Below, piece after piece: positions 50,747-59,605 of a stretch of 64,000 nucleotides of DNA. The notes under the pieces are model-generated. The model ran no database searches, was not told where the DNA came from, and saw only the letters and a program-made list of their open reading frames with translations. This DNA comes from Achromobacter denitrificans NBRC 15125 (GTDB lineage Bacteria; Pseudomonadota; Gammaproteobacteria; Burkholderiales; Burkholderiaceae_B), in the NCBI RefSeq assembly GCF_001571365.1, contig NZ_BCTQ01000036.1:1-64000 (forward strand), given 5' to 3'. Each line of letters opens with the position of its first letter. Within the stretch, counting starts at the first letter, position 1. The translations under genes and the position numbers were made by a program.

Positions 50747-51642
50747 CCGGCAACCTCGGCGCGGCGCGAAAAGGGCGACCACTTCGTGAAAACGAGCAGG
50801 TTGCCCAGCATCACCAGGCCCAGGCCCGCCATGCCCGCCGGCGTCCACTGGTAGCCCTCGGCGTACGTGGACACGCTCAGCGCCACGACCGGAAACAGCA
50901 CCGTGCAGTAAGCCGCCCGCGCCGGCCCCATGCGCCCGACCAGCGTCAGGTAGGCGGTGAACCCGATCACCGAGCCGGGAACGGCCAGATAGACCAGGGC
51001 TCCCACGTAGGTAGCCGAACCGTCGAACTCGAAAGGCAGGCCCGCGGCCACGCAACCCGCCAGCAGGATGGCCGCGCCGTAGAGCATGCTGTAGGCATTG
51101 CCCGTCAGGGGTCGGATGCCCGCGCGCTGCTGCAGGGACGACAGCATGTTGCCGGTGGAAAAACAGAAGGTCCCCAGGAGCGCGAACCCCAGCCCGAGCA
51201 GGGTTTCGTGGCTGGCCTCCTGGCTGGCCAGTTCCGGCCAGAACAGCAGCACCAGCCCGGAAAAGCCGAAGGCCCCGGCCACCATCACGCGGGGCGCGAT
51301 GCGCGTGCCGAACCACAGCCGGGCGTTCAGCGCATTCCACAAGGTGGCAGCCGAGAACACCACCGAGACCAGGCCGCTGGGGATCCATTGCGTCGCGGTG
51401 TAAAAGCACAGGAAGTTCAGGCAGAACAGGCACAGGCCCTGGCCCACGCACAGCCAATGCCCGCGGCGATCCAGCCGTTGCAGCTTGCGGGTCAGCAGCA
51501 GGGCGGCGAACAGGACCAGGCTGGCCAGCGCGAAGCGGTAGAAGATCGACACCGGAATGGCGACCACGCCCAGCTGGAGCTTGATGGCCAGCCAGGTCGT
51601 GCCCCAGATGATGACGGTGAGGAGATAGAGGAAGAGGTTCAC
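50743..51642 (-). CDS. EamA-family (DMT) membrane exporter
   Basis: A 299-residue, ten-segment drug/metabolite transporter with two EamA repeats (FLYLLTVIIWGTTWLAIKLQLGVVAIPVSIFYRFALASLVLF and LLGLGFALLGTFCFSTGNMLSS...). No ATG lies near the family start; GTG at 51642 (VNLFLYLL) gives the usual N terminus but lacks a Shine-Dalgarno site, so the start is uncertain and an upstream start up to 51774 cannot be excluded. It is divergent from an AraC regulator. The substrate, perhaps an amino acid or metabolite, is unknown. Confidence 0.88.
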   Translation of the reverse strand: MNLFLYLLTVIIWGTTWLAIKLQLGVVAIPVSIFYRFALASLVLFAALLLTRKLQRLDRRGHWLCVGQGLCLFCLNFLCFYTATQWIPSGLVSVVFSAATLWNALNARLWFGTRIAPRVMVAGAFGFSGLVLLFWPELASQEASHETLLGLGFALLGTFCFSTGNMLSSLQQRAGIRPLTGNAYSMLYGAAILLAGCVAAGLPFEFDGSATYVGALVYLAVPGSVIGFTAYLTLVGRMGPARAAYCTVLFPVVALSVSTYAEGYQWTPAGMAGLGLVMLGNLLVFTKWSPFSRRAEVAG

Positions 51643-51758
51643 GGTAGGGCGCCCGACGAGGCGGAAACAGGGACAGAGAAACCGGCAGCGCAGGAACCGC
51701 CCGGCCACCAGTGTGCGCCCCGACGCGCGCCGGCGATTGCCGTTTCTTGCGGTTTTTG

Positions 51759-51783
51759 CTCGCGCGCGCGCCACGCGCGCGAG
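51759..51783. promoter_or_regulatory. Alternating CG palindrome between eamA and araC
   Basis: CTCGCGCGCG (51759-51768) and CGCGCGCGAG (51774-51783) form a perfect 10-bp inverted repeat with a 5-nt centre, 23 bases before the AraC ATG. It could form a hairpin or Z-DNA and would affect the shared promoter region. Confidence 0.5.
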
Positions 51784-51806
51784 GATCGCAGTAGCATTTC
51801 AATCCT

Positions 51807-52697
51807 ATGGCTCTCGTCGCTTCGGCTCCGGCCGATTTCTCCGTTTTCCGCACGCTGTCGCGCTCCACCGCGACGCTGGTGCGCGCCTCGCCCCTGGGCG
51901 AAGGCGTCGCGATCTCGCAATGGTCGCGCAGCGCCCGCGAAACGCTGGGCTATGAAACGCCCGGCCATCACACGCTGTCGCTCTATCTGCATGGCGGCGA
52001 CAAATCCTTCCGCGTGGGCCAGGATTCGCTGCACGGCGGCGCCGGCAAGTTCTGCGTGCTGCCGGCCGAGCACCATTCGCGCTGGAGCATGAACGACACG
52101 GTGCATTTCCTGCACCTCTACATCGCGCCGGAGCGCCTGGCCCGCGAGGCCGTGATGAGGCTGGATTGCGAGCCCCGCACGCTGGAGTTGCGCGACCGCA
52201 CCTACATCCAGGACGACTCGCTGATCGACGTGTGCCGGCGGCTGCTCGGCACCGACTGGACGCAGCCCGCGGACCGGCTGGCCGCCAGCAGCGCGGCCGA
52301 GACCGTGCTGCACCACCTGCTGAACCAGGGCGTCTCGCGCAAGACGGGCGCGCCGTCCCGCGGCGGGCTCGCCCCCGGCGTGCGCCGACGCGTCATGGAC
52401 TACGTGGACGCGCACCTGGCCGAGCCGCTCACGCTGGACCGGCTGGCGGGCGTGGCGGCGCTTTCCACCTACCACTTCGCCCGCATGTTCCACACGTCTT
52501 TCGGCGAACCGCCGCATGCCTGGGTCCGCGCCCGGCGCCTGGCCCGCGCCCGCGAACTCCTGGCCGCCGGCAAGGGCGACCTGGCCGGCATCGCCCAGGC
52601 CTGCGGCTTCGGCAACGCCAGCCACCTGGCGCGCGTCTTCCGCGATGCCGTCGGCGTCACGCCCGGCCAGTATCGCGGCGCCCGCGGCACGCACTAG
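51807..52697 (+). CDS. AraC-family transcriptional regulator
   Basis: A 296-residue regulator. The N-terminal sensor half includes GHHTLSLYLHGGDKSFRVGQ and FCVLPAEHHSRWSMNDTVHFLHLYIAPE. The C-terminal AraC domain has both helix-turn-helix motifs (LTLDRLAGVAALSTYHFARMFHTSFGEPPHAWVRARRLARARELLAAG and LAGIAQACGFGNASHLARVFRDAVGVTPGQYR). It is divergent from the EamA exporter and likely controls it. The ATG at 51807 has no obvious Shine-Dalgarno site. Confidence 0.92.
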   Translation: MALVASAPADFSVFRTLSRSTATLVRASPLGEGVAISQWSRSARETLGYETPGHHTLSLYLHGGDKSFRVGQDSLHGGAGKFCVLPAEHHSRWSMNDTVHFLHLYIAPERLAREAVMRLDCEPRTLELRDRTYIQDDSLIDVCRRLLGTDWTQPADRLAASSAAETVLHHLLNQGVSRKTGAPSRGGLAPGVRRRVMDYVDAHLAEPLTLDRLAGVAALSTYHFARMFHTSFGEPPHAWVRARRLARARELLAAGKGDLAGIAQACGFGNASHLARVFRDAVGVTPGQYRGARGTH

Positions 52698-52775
52698 CTC
52701 CGACCCTGTTTCCAGACCCGCCGGTCTACAATGGCGCACCGCCCGTAGGGCCTGTCCACGCTTCTGCCCCACGCG

Positions 52776-54215
52776 ATGCCGTCCCCGACCCCTCGCGACG
52801 TTCCCCCCCTGGCCGACTCCGCCGATCCGAGCCGCTTGCGCGCGCACTGGCTGGCCGAGCTCGTCCGCCTGCGCGAGGCGCACTGGGGGCCGCTGGAAGA
52901 CGCGGACGCGGTGCGGCAGGCACGCCTGCTCGACGGCGGCCTCCCCGCGCGCATCCTGGCCCGTGCCGCGCTGCTGGCGCGGCGCGAGCAACTGGCGCCC
53001 CTGGTCGACGCCTGGCGCCGCAGCGCGCTGGCCATCCTGGCCGCGTTGTTCCTGCTGGCCGCGGTCTCCGGCGCGGCCGCCGCCCTGGGCGCGCTGGGCG
53101 ACGGCTCGCGATCGGTCAACGTCCTGTGGGCCCTGGGGGCCTTGCTGGGCCTGCATGCCCTGACGTTCCTGCTGTGGCTGGGCAGCTTCCTGCTCCGGGC
53201 CCCGGCCGCCACCGGGCTGGGACGGATCTGGCTCTGGGCGACGCGCAAGCTGGCCCGCGGCCCCGACGGCGCGCTCGTTCCCCAGGCGTTCCTGAACCTG
53301 CTGGCGCGCGCCGGCGCGCTGCGCGGCCTGTTCGGCGCCATCAGCCACCTTCTGTGGCTGACCGCGCTCTGCGTCGCGCTGGCCACCTTGCTGGCCGTGC
53401 TGTCCACCGCCAGCTACCGATTCATCTGGGCCACCACCTTGCTGGCCCCCGACACCTTCGTATCGCTCACCCGCGCCATCGGCTGGCTGCCCGCCCAGCT
53501 GGGTTTCCCGCTGCCGGACGCGGCCATGGTCCGCGCCAGCGACGGCACGCAGGCCCTGTCCGCCGACGCGCAGGTGCAATGGTCGATCTGGCTGATCGGC
53601 GTGCTGGTCGTCTACGGCATCCTGCCGCGCCTGCTGGCCGGCATCCTGTGCGCGGCCGGCACGCTGCGCGCGCTGCGCCTCCTGCGCGTCGATCCGGCGC
53701 TGCCCGGTTTTTCTTCCCTGCGCGACCGGCTGGAGCCGCCCGCCCTGTCCACCGGCATCGATCGCCCCGTGGATCCCCTGCACGAACCGCGCGTGCGCCC
53801 GGCGAGCCAGGCCGGCCTGGGCGGCCAGCCCGTGGTGCTCGGGCTGGAGCTGCCGCCGGACCTGCCCTGGCCGCCGCCGGACGTGCCCGAGGGCGCGCAG
53901 CAGGCCGGCAATCTGGACACGCGCGAGGAACGCAACCGCGTGCTGGACGCGCTGGCCCGCGAGGCCGCCACCCGCCTGCTGATCGCCTGCGATGCGCGCC
54001 AGACGCCCGATCGCGGCACGCTGTCCCTGATCGCCGAACTCGCGGCCCACGCCGCGCAGACGCGCGTCTGGCTCATCGCGCCGCGCGCGGGCGCCGACGC
54101 CGCCACCCGCGCGCCCCTCTGGCGCGAGCGCCTGCTGGCCTTGGGCCTGCCCGCCGACGCCATCGTGCAGGCGCCCGCCGCCGCGTTCGCGTGGCTGGAG
54201 TCCGGCCATGGCTGA
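52776..54215 (+). CDS. DUF2868 membrane protein
   Basis: A 479-residue membrane protein of the uncharacterised DUF2868 family. About five hydrophobic segments occur near residues 85-108, 115-135, 188-210, 218-240 and 270-300. A C-terminal cytosolic region of about 170 residues ends with LLIACDARQTPDRGTLSLIAELAAHAAQTRVWLIAPRAGADA, which resembles a Rossmann-like domain. A -10-like TACAAT lies at 52727-52732. The gene overlaps the DUF3482 GTPase gene by eight bases, so the proteins are probably made together and may form one complex. No function is known. Confidence 0.88.
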   Translation: MPSPTPRDVPPLADSADPSRLRAHWLAELVRLREAHWGPLEDADAVRQARLLDGGLPARILARAALLARREQLAPLVDAWRRSALAILAALFLLAAVSGAAAALGALGDGSRSVNVLWALGALLGLHALTFLLWLGSFLLRAPAATGLGRIWLWATRKLARGPDGALVPQAFLNLLARAGALRGLFGAISHLLWLTALCVALATLLAVLSTASYRFIWATTLLAPDTFVSLTRAIGWLPAQLGFPLPDAAMVRASDGTQALSADAQVQWSIWLIGVLVVYGILPRLLAGILCAAGTLRALRLLRVDPALPGFSSLRDRLEPPALSTGIDRPVDPLHEPRVRPASQAGLGGQPVVLGLELPPDLPWPPPDVPEGAQQAGNLDTREERNRVLDALAREAATRLLIACDARQTPDRGTLSLIAELAAHAAQTRVWLIAPRAGADAATRAPLWRERLLALGLPADAIVQAPAAAFAWLESGHG

Positions 54216-55596
54216 AAACCTGATCAAGATCGCGCTGGTCGGCCACACCAACACCGGCAAGACCTCGCTGCTGCGCACCCTGACCCGCGACACCCGCTTC
54301 GGCGAAGTGGCCGACAGCCCCGGCACCACGCGCCACGTCGAAGGCGCGCGCCTGCGACTGGACGGACGCGCGGTGCTGGAATGGTTCGATACGCCGGGCA
54401 TGGAAGACAGCATCTCCCTGCTCGAATACCTGGAGCGGCTGGATCGTCCCGGCGAACGCCTGGACGGCCCCGCGCGCATCCGACGCTTCCTGGACACGCC
54501 CGAAGCCCACGGCCGCTACGAACAGGAAGCGCGGGTGCTGGCCAAGATGCTCGACTGCGACGCGGCGCTCTACGTCATCGACGCGCGCGATCCCGTGCTG
54601 GGCAAGCACCGCGACGAGCTCGCGATCCTGGCCGCCTGCGGACGCCCCTTGCTGCCGGTGCTGAATTTCGTCAACGCGCCCGCGCACCGCGCCGACGAAT
54701 GGCGCGGCGCCATGGCGCGGCTGGGGCTGCACGCGGTGGTGGAATTCGATACCGTCGCGCCGCCGCTGGACGGCGAGCAACAGCTCTACGCCAAGCTCGG
54801 CGTGCTGCTGGACCGCCACGCCACCGCGCTGGCGCAGCTGTCCGACAGCCTCGCGGCCCAACGCCGCGCGCGCCGCGCCGCGGCCTACGAAATGCTGGCC
54901 GACCTGCTGGTCGACGCGGCCGCGCTGCACCTGTCCAGCGCCAGCGACGACACGGCGCTCGCCGCCGCCGCCAACCGGCTGCGCGAGCAGGTGCGCCAAC
55001 GCGAACAGGCCTGCGTCGAGGCCCTGCTGGCGCTCTACAACTTCCGCCGTTCGGACTACGCCGGCGATGAACTGCCGCTGCAAGGCGAACGTTGGGGCAT
55101 GGACCTGTTCCATCCTCAGGCGTTGAAGGACATGGGCGTGCAGGTCGGAATGGGAGCCGCGGCCGGCGCGATGGCCGGCGCGGCGGTGGACCTGTTCAGC
55201 GCCGGCCTGAGCCTGGGCACCGGCATGCTGATCGGCGCCGCCGCCGGCGGCCTGTGGCAAGGCGTGGAGAAGCTCGGCAAGCGCGTCGCGGGCAAACTGC
55301 GCGGCTGGCGCGAGATCAGCGTCGACGATGCCGTGCTGCGATTGCTGGCGCTGCGCCAGCGGCAATTGATCGAAGCGCTGGAGCGCCGCGGCCACGCCGC
55401 GCGCGAACCGCTGAAACTGGACCAGCCCGAAGACGACGCCTGGCGCAAGGGCCCCTTGCCCGAGGCCCTGAAGGAAGCCCGCAGCCGGCCCGAATGGTCG
55501 GCCCTCGGCGAGCACTACGAAGACAGCGACCGCCGCAAGCGCGTCGTCGGCGAATTGGCGAAAACCCTTGCCGAACAGCCGCTGCCCGCGGCATGA
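54208..55596 (+). CDS. DUF3482 GTPase-like protein
   Basis: A 462-residue protein with an N-terminal Ras-like GTPase domain (residues 5-210). G1 is GHTNTGKTS, G2/G3 lie in DSPGTTRHVEG and EWFDTPGMED, and the usual G4 NKxD is replaced by NFVNAP. The C-terminal DUF3482 region has helices and a glycine/alanine-rich hydrophobic hairpin (about residues 312-350, VGMGAAAGAMAGAAVDLFSAGLSLGTGMLIGAAAGG), suggesting membrane insertion. GGAG precedes the ATG at 54208. It is coupled to the DUF2868 gene. Dynamin-like or membrane-remodelling roles are conceivable but unproven. Confidence 0.9.
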   Translation: MAENLIKIALVGHTNTGKTSLLRTLTRDTRFGEVADSPGTTRHVEGARLRLDGRAVLEWFDTPGMEDSISLLEYLERLDRPGERLDGPARIRRFLDTPEAHGRYEQEARVLAKMLDCDAALYVIDARDPVLGKHRDELAILAACGRPLLPVLNFVNAPAHRADEWRGAMARLGLHAVVEFDTVAPPLDGEQQLYAKLGVLLDRHATALAQLSDSLAAQRRARRAAAYEMLADLLVDAAALHLSSASDDTALAAAANRLREQVRQREQACVEALLALYNFRRSDYAGDELPLQGERWGMDLFHPQALKDMGVQVGMGAAAGAMAGAAVDLFSAGLSLGTGMLIGAAAGGLWQGVEKLGKRVAGKLRGWREISVDDAVLRLLALRQRQLIEALERRGHAAREPLKLDQPEDDAWRKGPLPEALKEARSRPEWSALGEHYEDSDRRKRVVGELAKTLAEQPLPAA

Positions 55597-55674
55597 GCCG
55601 CGGCGCCCGCCAGCGCCGCCAAACGCACCATTCAAGCCCGCCGGCAAGCGCGTACTAACCCCAATCCAAACCGA

Positions 55675-55702
55675 TTGACGCTTAAACGAATGCGTCTATA
55701 AG
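55675..55702 (+). promoter_or_regulatory. Predicted promoter of the peptide ABC importer operon
   Basis: TTGACG (55675-55680), a 16-base spacer and TATAAG (55697-55702). A start near 55709 gives a leader of about 255 bases, long for this operon type. The gap 55597-55963 has no supported ORF. Confidence 0.65.
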
Positions 55703-55885
55703 ATTCGTTTTGCATCGGCGGGTCCGTCCCCGTCATGATAATCACAAGGTCACAAGGGGTTGGGTCGATCGTGAATTCGAAGTCCTACGCAGTGATTCCC
55801 GGCAGCGCCGTCACCGGCCCGCGCGCGGCTCGCGCCGCATCCCGCTCGACCCCGATCCGCCTTTCGTCGTAAGCAGCAACGCCAT

Positions 55886-55915
55886 GCCCCCGGCCCCCGG
55901 ATGGGGCTTGGGGGC
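55886..55915 (+). promoter_or_regulatory. Strong hairpin in the importer leader
   Basis: GCCCCC (55886-55891) pairs with GGGGGC (55910-55915), and GCCCC (55893-55897) with GGGGC (55903-55907), around a CGGAT loop. No T-run follows. It lies 34 bases before the Shine-Dalgarno GGAG and may influence translation or transcript stability. Confidence 0.45.
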
Positions 55916-55963
55916 CTATCACTTCTGTCGCGCTACCCGCGCACTACACGGAGCATGAGGGCT

Positions 55964-57571
55964 ATGCGTACCTTTCCCCACCTGAAGCAAGCGGCGCTCG
56001 CAGCGGCCGTCGCGGCATCGCTGGCGTTCAGCGCCGGCGCCGCCGCCAAGACATTCCATTGGTCGTACCAGGGCGACGCCACGTCCATGGACCCGATGGC
56101 CCTGAACGAAACGTTCACGCTGGGCTTCCAGGGCAACATCTACGAAACGCTGGCGGGCTACGACGGCAATCTGAAGCTGACCCCGCTGCTCGCCGAAAGC
56201 TGGGAGAACCCCGAGCCCACGAAATGGGTGTTCAAGCTGCGCAAGGGCGTGAAGTTCCATGACGGCTCGCCGTTCACGGCGGACGACGTCATCTTCTCCT
56301 GGAAGCGCAGCCTGACCCCGGGCTCCGACATGAAGGGCTATGGCGCCAAGGCCTCCGACATCAAGAAGGTGGACGACTACACCATCGAAGTCATCACGCC
56401 CACGCCCAACCCCATCCTGCCGCGCGAATGGGTGTTCCTGTACATCATGAGCAAGTCGTGGTCCGAGAAGAACAAGACCACCGAGGCCACCAACGTCAAG
56501 GGCGACAACCAGGGCAACTACGCCAACCTCAACGCCAACGGCACCGGCCCCTTCATGCTGGCCTCGCGCCAGCCCGACGTGAAGACGGTGCTCAAGCGCT
56601 ACGACGGCTACTGGAACAAGAACATCAAGACCAACGTGGACGAGGTCATCTTCCAGCCGATCACGCAGGAAGCCACCCGCGTGGCCGCGCTGATCTCCGG
56701 CGAAATGGACCTGGTGCAGCCCGTTCCCGTCCAGGACTGGAAGCGCCTCGAAGACGCCAAGGGCGTGAAGCCGCTGACCGCGCCCGAAGCCCGCGCCATC
56801 TTCATCGGCATGGACCAGGACCGCGACGAACTGCTGTTCTCGGACGTGAAGGGCAAGAACCCCTTCAAGGACCCGAAGGTGCGCGAAGCCGTGGTCCTGG
56901 CGGTCGACACCAAGGCCATCAACGAGAAGATCATGCGCGGCGCGGCCAAGCCGCTGGGTTCGCTCATCGCCACCGCCATCAACGGCTATGACGACTCCTT
57001 CGGAGCGCCCTACAAGCCGGATCCGGAACGCGCCAAGAAGCTGTTGGCCGAGGCCGGCTACCCGAAGGGCTTCACCGTCACCATGGACTGCCCGAACGAC
57101 CGCTACGTCAATGACGAAAAGGTCTGCCAGGCGGTGGCCGGCATGCTGGCGCGCGTAGGCATCAAGATCAACCTGCTGGCGCAGACCAAGTCGAAGTACT
57201 TCGGCAAGATCCTGCTGCAGGCCGGCAACCAGACCAGCATGTACATGCTGGGCTGGACGCCCAGCTCCACCGACGCGCACAACACGCTGCTGAACCTCAC
57301 CTCGTGCCGCAACGCCAAGACGGCGGCCGGGCAGTTCAACCTGGGCGGCTACTGCAACAAGAAGGTCGACGAGCTCACCGACAAGATCGGCGTCGAAACC
57401 GACCAGGCCAAGCGCAACGCGATGATCAAGGAAGCCTTCGGCATCGTGCGCAGCGACTTCGGCTACCTGCCGCTGCACCAGCAGCCCATGTCCTGGGGCG
57501 TGAAGGACAACATCCAGGTCATCCAGCGCGCCGACGACGTGCTCGACCTGCGCGACGTCGTACTGCCGTAA
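55964..57571 (+). CDS. Peptide ABC transporter substrate-binding protein (DppA/OppA type)
   Basis: A 535-residue periplasmic receptor of the SBP_bac_5 family. The signal peptide ends AGAAA (about residue 28). Landmarks are TSMDPMALNETFTLGFQGNIYETLAGYDGNLKLTPLLAESWE, WVFKLRKGVKFHDGSPFTADDVIFSWKR and DPERAKKLLAEAGYPKGFTVTMDCPNDRYVNDEKVCQAVAGML. I chose the ATG at 55964 (MRTFPHLKQ), with GGAG upstream; an ATG three codons earlier is possible. It heads an operon with two permeases, a fused ATPase and an amidohydrolase. Confidence 0.95.
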   Translation: MRTFPHLKQAALAAAVAASLAFSAGAAAKTFHWSYQGDATSMDPMALNETFTLGFQGNIYETLAGYDGNLKLTPLLAESWENPEPTKWVFKLRKGVKFHDGSPFTADDVIFSWKRSLTPGSDMKGYGAKASDIKKVDDYTIEVITPTPNPILPREWVFLYIMSKSWSEKNKTTEATNVKGDNQGNYANLNANGTGPFMLASRQPDVKTVLKRYDGYWNKNIKTNVDEVIFQPITQEATRVAALISGEMDLVQPVPVQDWKRLEDAKGVKPLTAPEARAIFIGMDQDRDELLFSDVKGKNPFKDPKVREAVVLAVDTKAINEKIMRGAAKPLGSLIATAINGYDDSFGAPYKPDPERAKKLLAEAGYPKGFTVTMDCPNDRYVNDEKVCQAVAGMLARVGIKINLLAQTKSKYFGKILLQAGNQTSMYMLGWTPSSTDAHNTLLNLTSCRNAKTAAGQFNLGGYCNKKVDELTDKIGVETDQAKRNAMIKEAFGIVRSDFGYLPLHQQPMSWGVKDNIQVIQRADDVLDLRDVVLP

Positions 57572-57690
57572 ACCGCTGACGATGTGAGCCCCGGATGGCA
57601 ACCGCCATCCGGGCGCGCCCGGCCCAGCCCCGCTTCCCGTTTTCAACGGAAACGCGGCCCGGCGTCATCTGCAAACGAGGGCTCCCGATA

Positions 57691-58662
57691 ATGCTTTCCT
57701 TTATTGCGCAACGGCTTATCCAGTCGGTGCTGGTGATGTTGACGGTGGCGCTGATCGCGTTCTCCATGTTCCGCTATGTCGGCGACCCGGTAGCCAGCAT
57801 GGTCGGCCAGGACACCACCCCTGAACAGCGCGCGCAGTTGCGCGGCGAACTCGGCCTGGACGATCCCTTCGTCGTGCAGTTCGCGCGCTTCGTCTCCAAC
57901 GCGGCGCAGGGCGACTTCGGTATTTCGTACCGCCAGCGCCGCCCCGTCAGCGAACTGCTCGAAGAACGCATGCCCGCCACGCTGGAGCTGTCCTTCGTTT
58001 CCGCCGTGATGGCGCTGGCTCTCGGCATACCGATGGGCATCTACACCGCGCTCAAGCGGCACGGCGTGCTGTCCAAGGCGTTTATGGCGATCTCGCTGGC
58101 CGGGATCTCGCTGCCCACGTTCCTGATCGGCATCCTGCTGATCCTGGTGTTCGGCGTGCAACTGCGATGGCTGCCCAGCTTCGGGCGCGGCGACGTGGTC
58201 AGCCTGGGTTGGTGGACCACCGGCTTCCTGACCAAGTCGGGATGGCTGGCGCTGATCATGCCGGCCATCACGCTGGCGCTGTTCCAGATGACGCTGATCA
58301 TGCGCCTGGTGCGCGCCGAGATGCTGGAAGTGCTGCGCGCCGACTTCATCAAGTTCGCGCGCGCCCGCGGCCTGCCGGAACGCCTGATCAATTTCCGCCA
58401 CGCCCTGAAGAACACGATGGTGCCCGTGATCACGATCACCGGGCTGCAGCTCGGTTCCATCATCGCCTTCGCCATCATCACGGAAACCGTATTCCAGTGG
58501 CCTGGCATGGGCCTCTTGTTCATCCAGGCCATCAGCATGGTGGACATCCCCGTGATGGCGGCCTACCTGGTGCTGATCGCCTTCATGTTCGTGGTCATCA
58601 ATCTGATCGTCGACCTGCTGTATTTCGCCGTGGACCCGCGTCTGCGCGTGCAGAGCAAATAA
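57691..58662 (+). CDS. Peptide ABC transporter permease (DppB type)
   Basis: A 323-residue inner-membrane permease with six predicted helices. Typical segments are QRLIQSVLVMLTVALIAFSMFRYVGDP, ELGLDDPFVVQFARFVSNAAQGDFGISYRQRRPV and the EAA-type loop EVLRADFIKFARARGLPERLINFRHALKNTMVPVITITGLQLGSIIAFAIITETVFQWPG. GAGG precedes the ATG at 57691. It lies 119 bases after the receptor gene and ten bases before the second permease gene. Confidence 0.95.
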   Translation: MLSFIAQRLIQSVLVMLTVALIAFSMFRYVGDPVASMVGQDTTPEQRAQLRGELGLDDPFVVQFARFVSNAAQGDFGISYRQRRPVSELLEERMPATLELSFVSAVMALALGIPMGIYTALKRHGVLSKAFMAISLAGISLPTFLIGILLILVFGVQLRWLPSFGRGDVVSLGWWTTGFLTKSGWLALIMPAITLALFQMTLIMRLVRAEMLEVLRADFIKFARARGLPERLINFRHALKNTMVPVITITGLQLGSIIAFAIITETVFQWPGMGLLFIQAISMVDIPVMAAYLVLIAFMFVVINLIVDLLYFAVDPRLRVQSK

Positions 58663-58671
58663 GGAACCCAC

Positions 58672-59598
58672 ATGATTGCTCGCATCGCTCCAATGTTTGC
58701 CCGCGCCGCCGACAGCGACCTCTGGCACAGCTTCAAGCGTTCGCCCGGCGCCATCGTCGCCGCGATCGTCACGCTGGCCATCCTGCTGGGCGCGCTGTTC
58801 GCGCCCGTGGTCGCGCCGCACAACCCCTTTGACCTGGCCTCCCTGAGCATCATGGACGCCAACACGCCTCCCGCCTGGGAAGAAGGCGGCAGCCCCGACT
58901 TCCTGCTGGGCACCGACGACCAGGGCCGCGACATCCTGTCGGCCGTGCTGTACGGGTCGCGCGTGTCCCTGCTGGTGGGCTTCGCCTCCGTGCTGTTCTC
59001 GATGGTGCTGGGCGTGACCCTCGGCCTCATCAGCGGCTACGCCGGCGGCCGCGTGGACAGCTTCATCATGCGCATCGCCGACGTGCAGCTGTCGTTTCCG
59101 GCGATCCTGGTGGCGCTGCTGATCGACGGCGTGGCCCGCGGCCTGCTGCCGCGCGACATGCATGACCAGCTCGCGCTGTACGTCCTGATCTTCGCCATCG
59201 GCATCTCCGGATGGGTGCAGTACGCGCGCACCGTGCGCGGCTCCACGCTGGTCGAGCGCAACAAGGAATACGTGCAGGCGGCCCGCCTCATCGGCATCGG
59301 CCCCATCACCATCCTGCGCCGGCACATCCTGCCCAACGTGATGGGCCCGGTGCTGGTCATCGCCACCATCCACCTGGCGATCGCGATCATCACCGAAGCC
59401 ACGCTCTCTTTCCTGGGCGTGGGCGTTCCGCCCACCGCGCCGTCGCTGGGAACGCTGATCCGCATCGGCAACAGCTATCTCTTCTCCGGCATGTGGTGGA
59501 TCTCCATCTTCCCCGGCATCGCGCTGGTGGCGCTGGTGCTGTCGGTCAACCTGCTGGGCGACTGGCTGCGCGACGCGCTCAACCCCAAGCTGCGCTGA
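58672..59598 (+). CDS. Peptide ABC transporter permease (DppC type)
   Basis: A 308-residue permease of the DppC/OppC group with six helices. It shows LLGTDDQGRDILSAVLYGSRVSLLVGF, the coupling loop YVQAARLIGIGPITILRRHILPNVMGPVLV and ATLSFLGVGVPPTAPSLGTLI. AAGGAAC precedes the ATG. It forms the transmembrane pore with the DppB-type protein. The ATPase gene follows after seven bases. Confidence 0.95.
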   Translation: MIARIAPMFARAADSDLWHSFKRSPGAIVAAIVTLAILLGALFAPVVAPHNPFDLASLSIMDANTPPAWEEGGSPDFLLGTDDQGRDILSAVLYGSRVSLLVGFASVLFSMVLGVTLGLISGYAGGRVDSFIMRIADVQLSFPAILVALLIDGVARGLLPRDMHDQLALYVLIFAIGISGWVQYARTVRGSTLVERNKEYVQAARLIGIGPITILRRHILPNVMGPVLVIATIHLAIAIITEATLSFLGVGVPPTAPSLGTLIRIGNSYLFSGMWWISIFPGIALVALVLSVNLLGDWLRDALNPKLR

Positions 59599-59605
59599 GG
59601 ATGCC

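Noticed and set aside
51639-54497. A 952-codon minus-strand frame opposite the AraC and DUF2868 genes
   Set aside because: Runs across two recognised plus-strand families and is rich in Arg, Gly, Gln and Ala without any motif.
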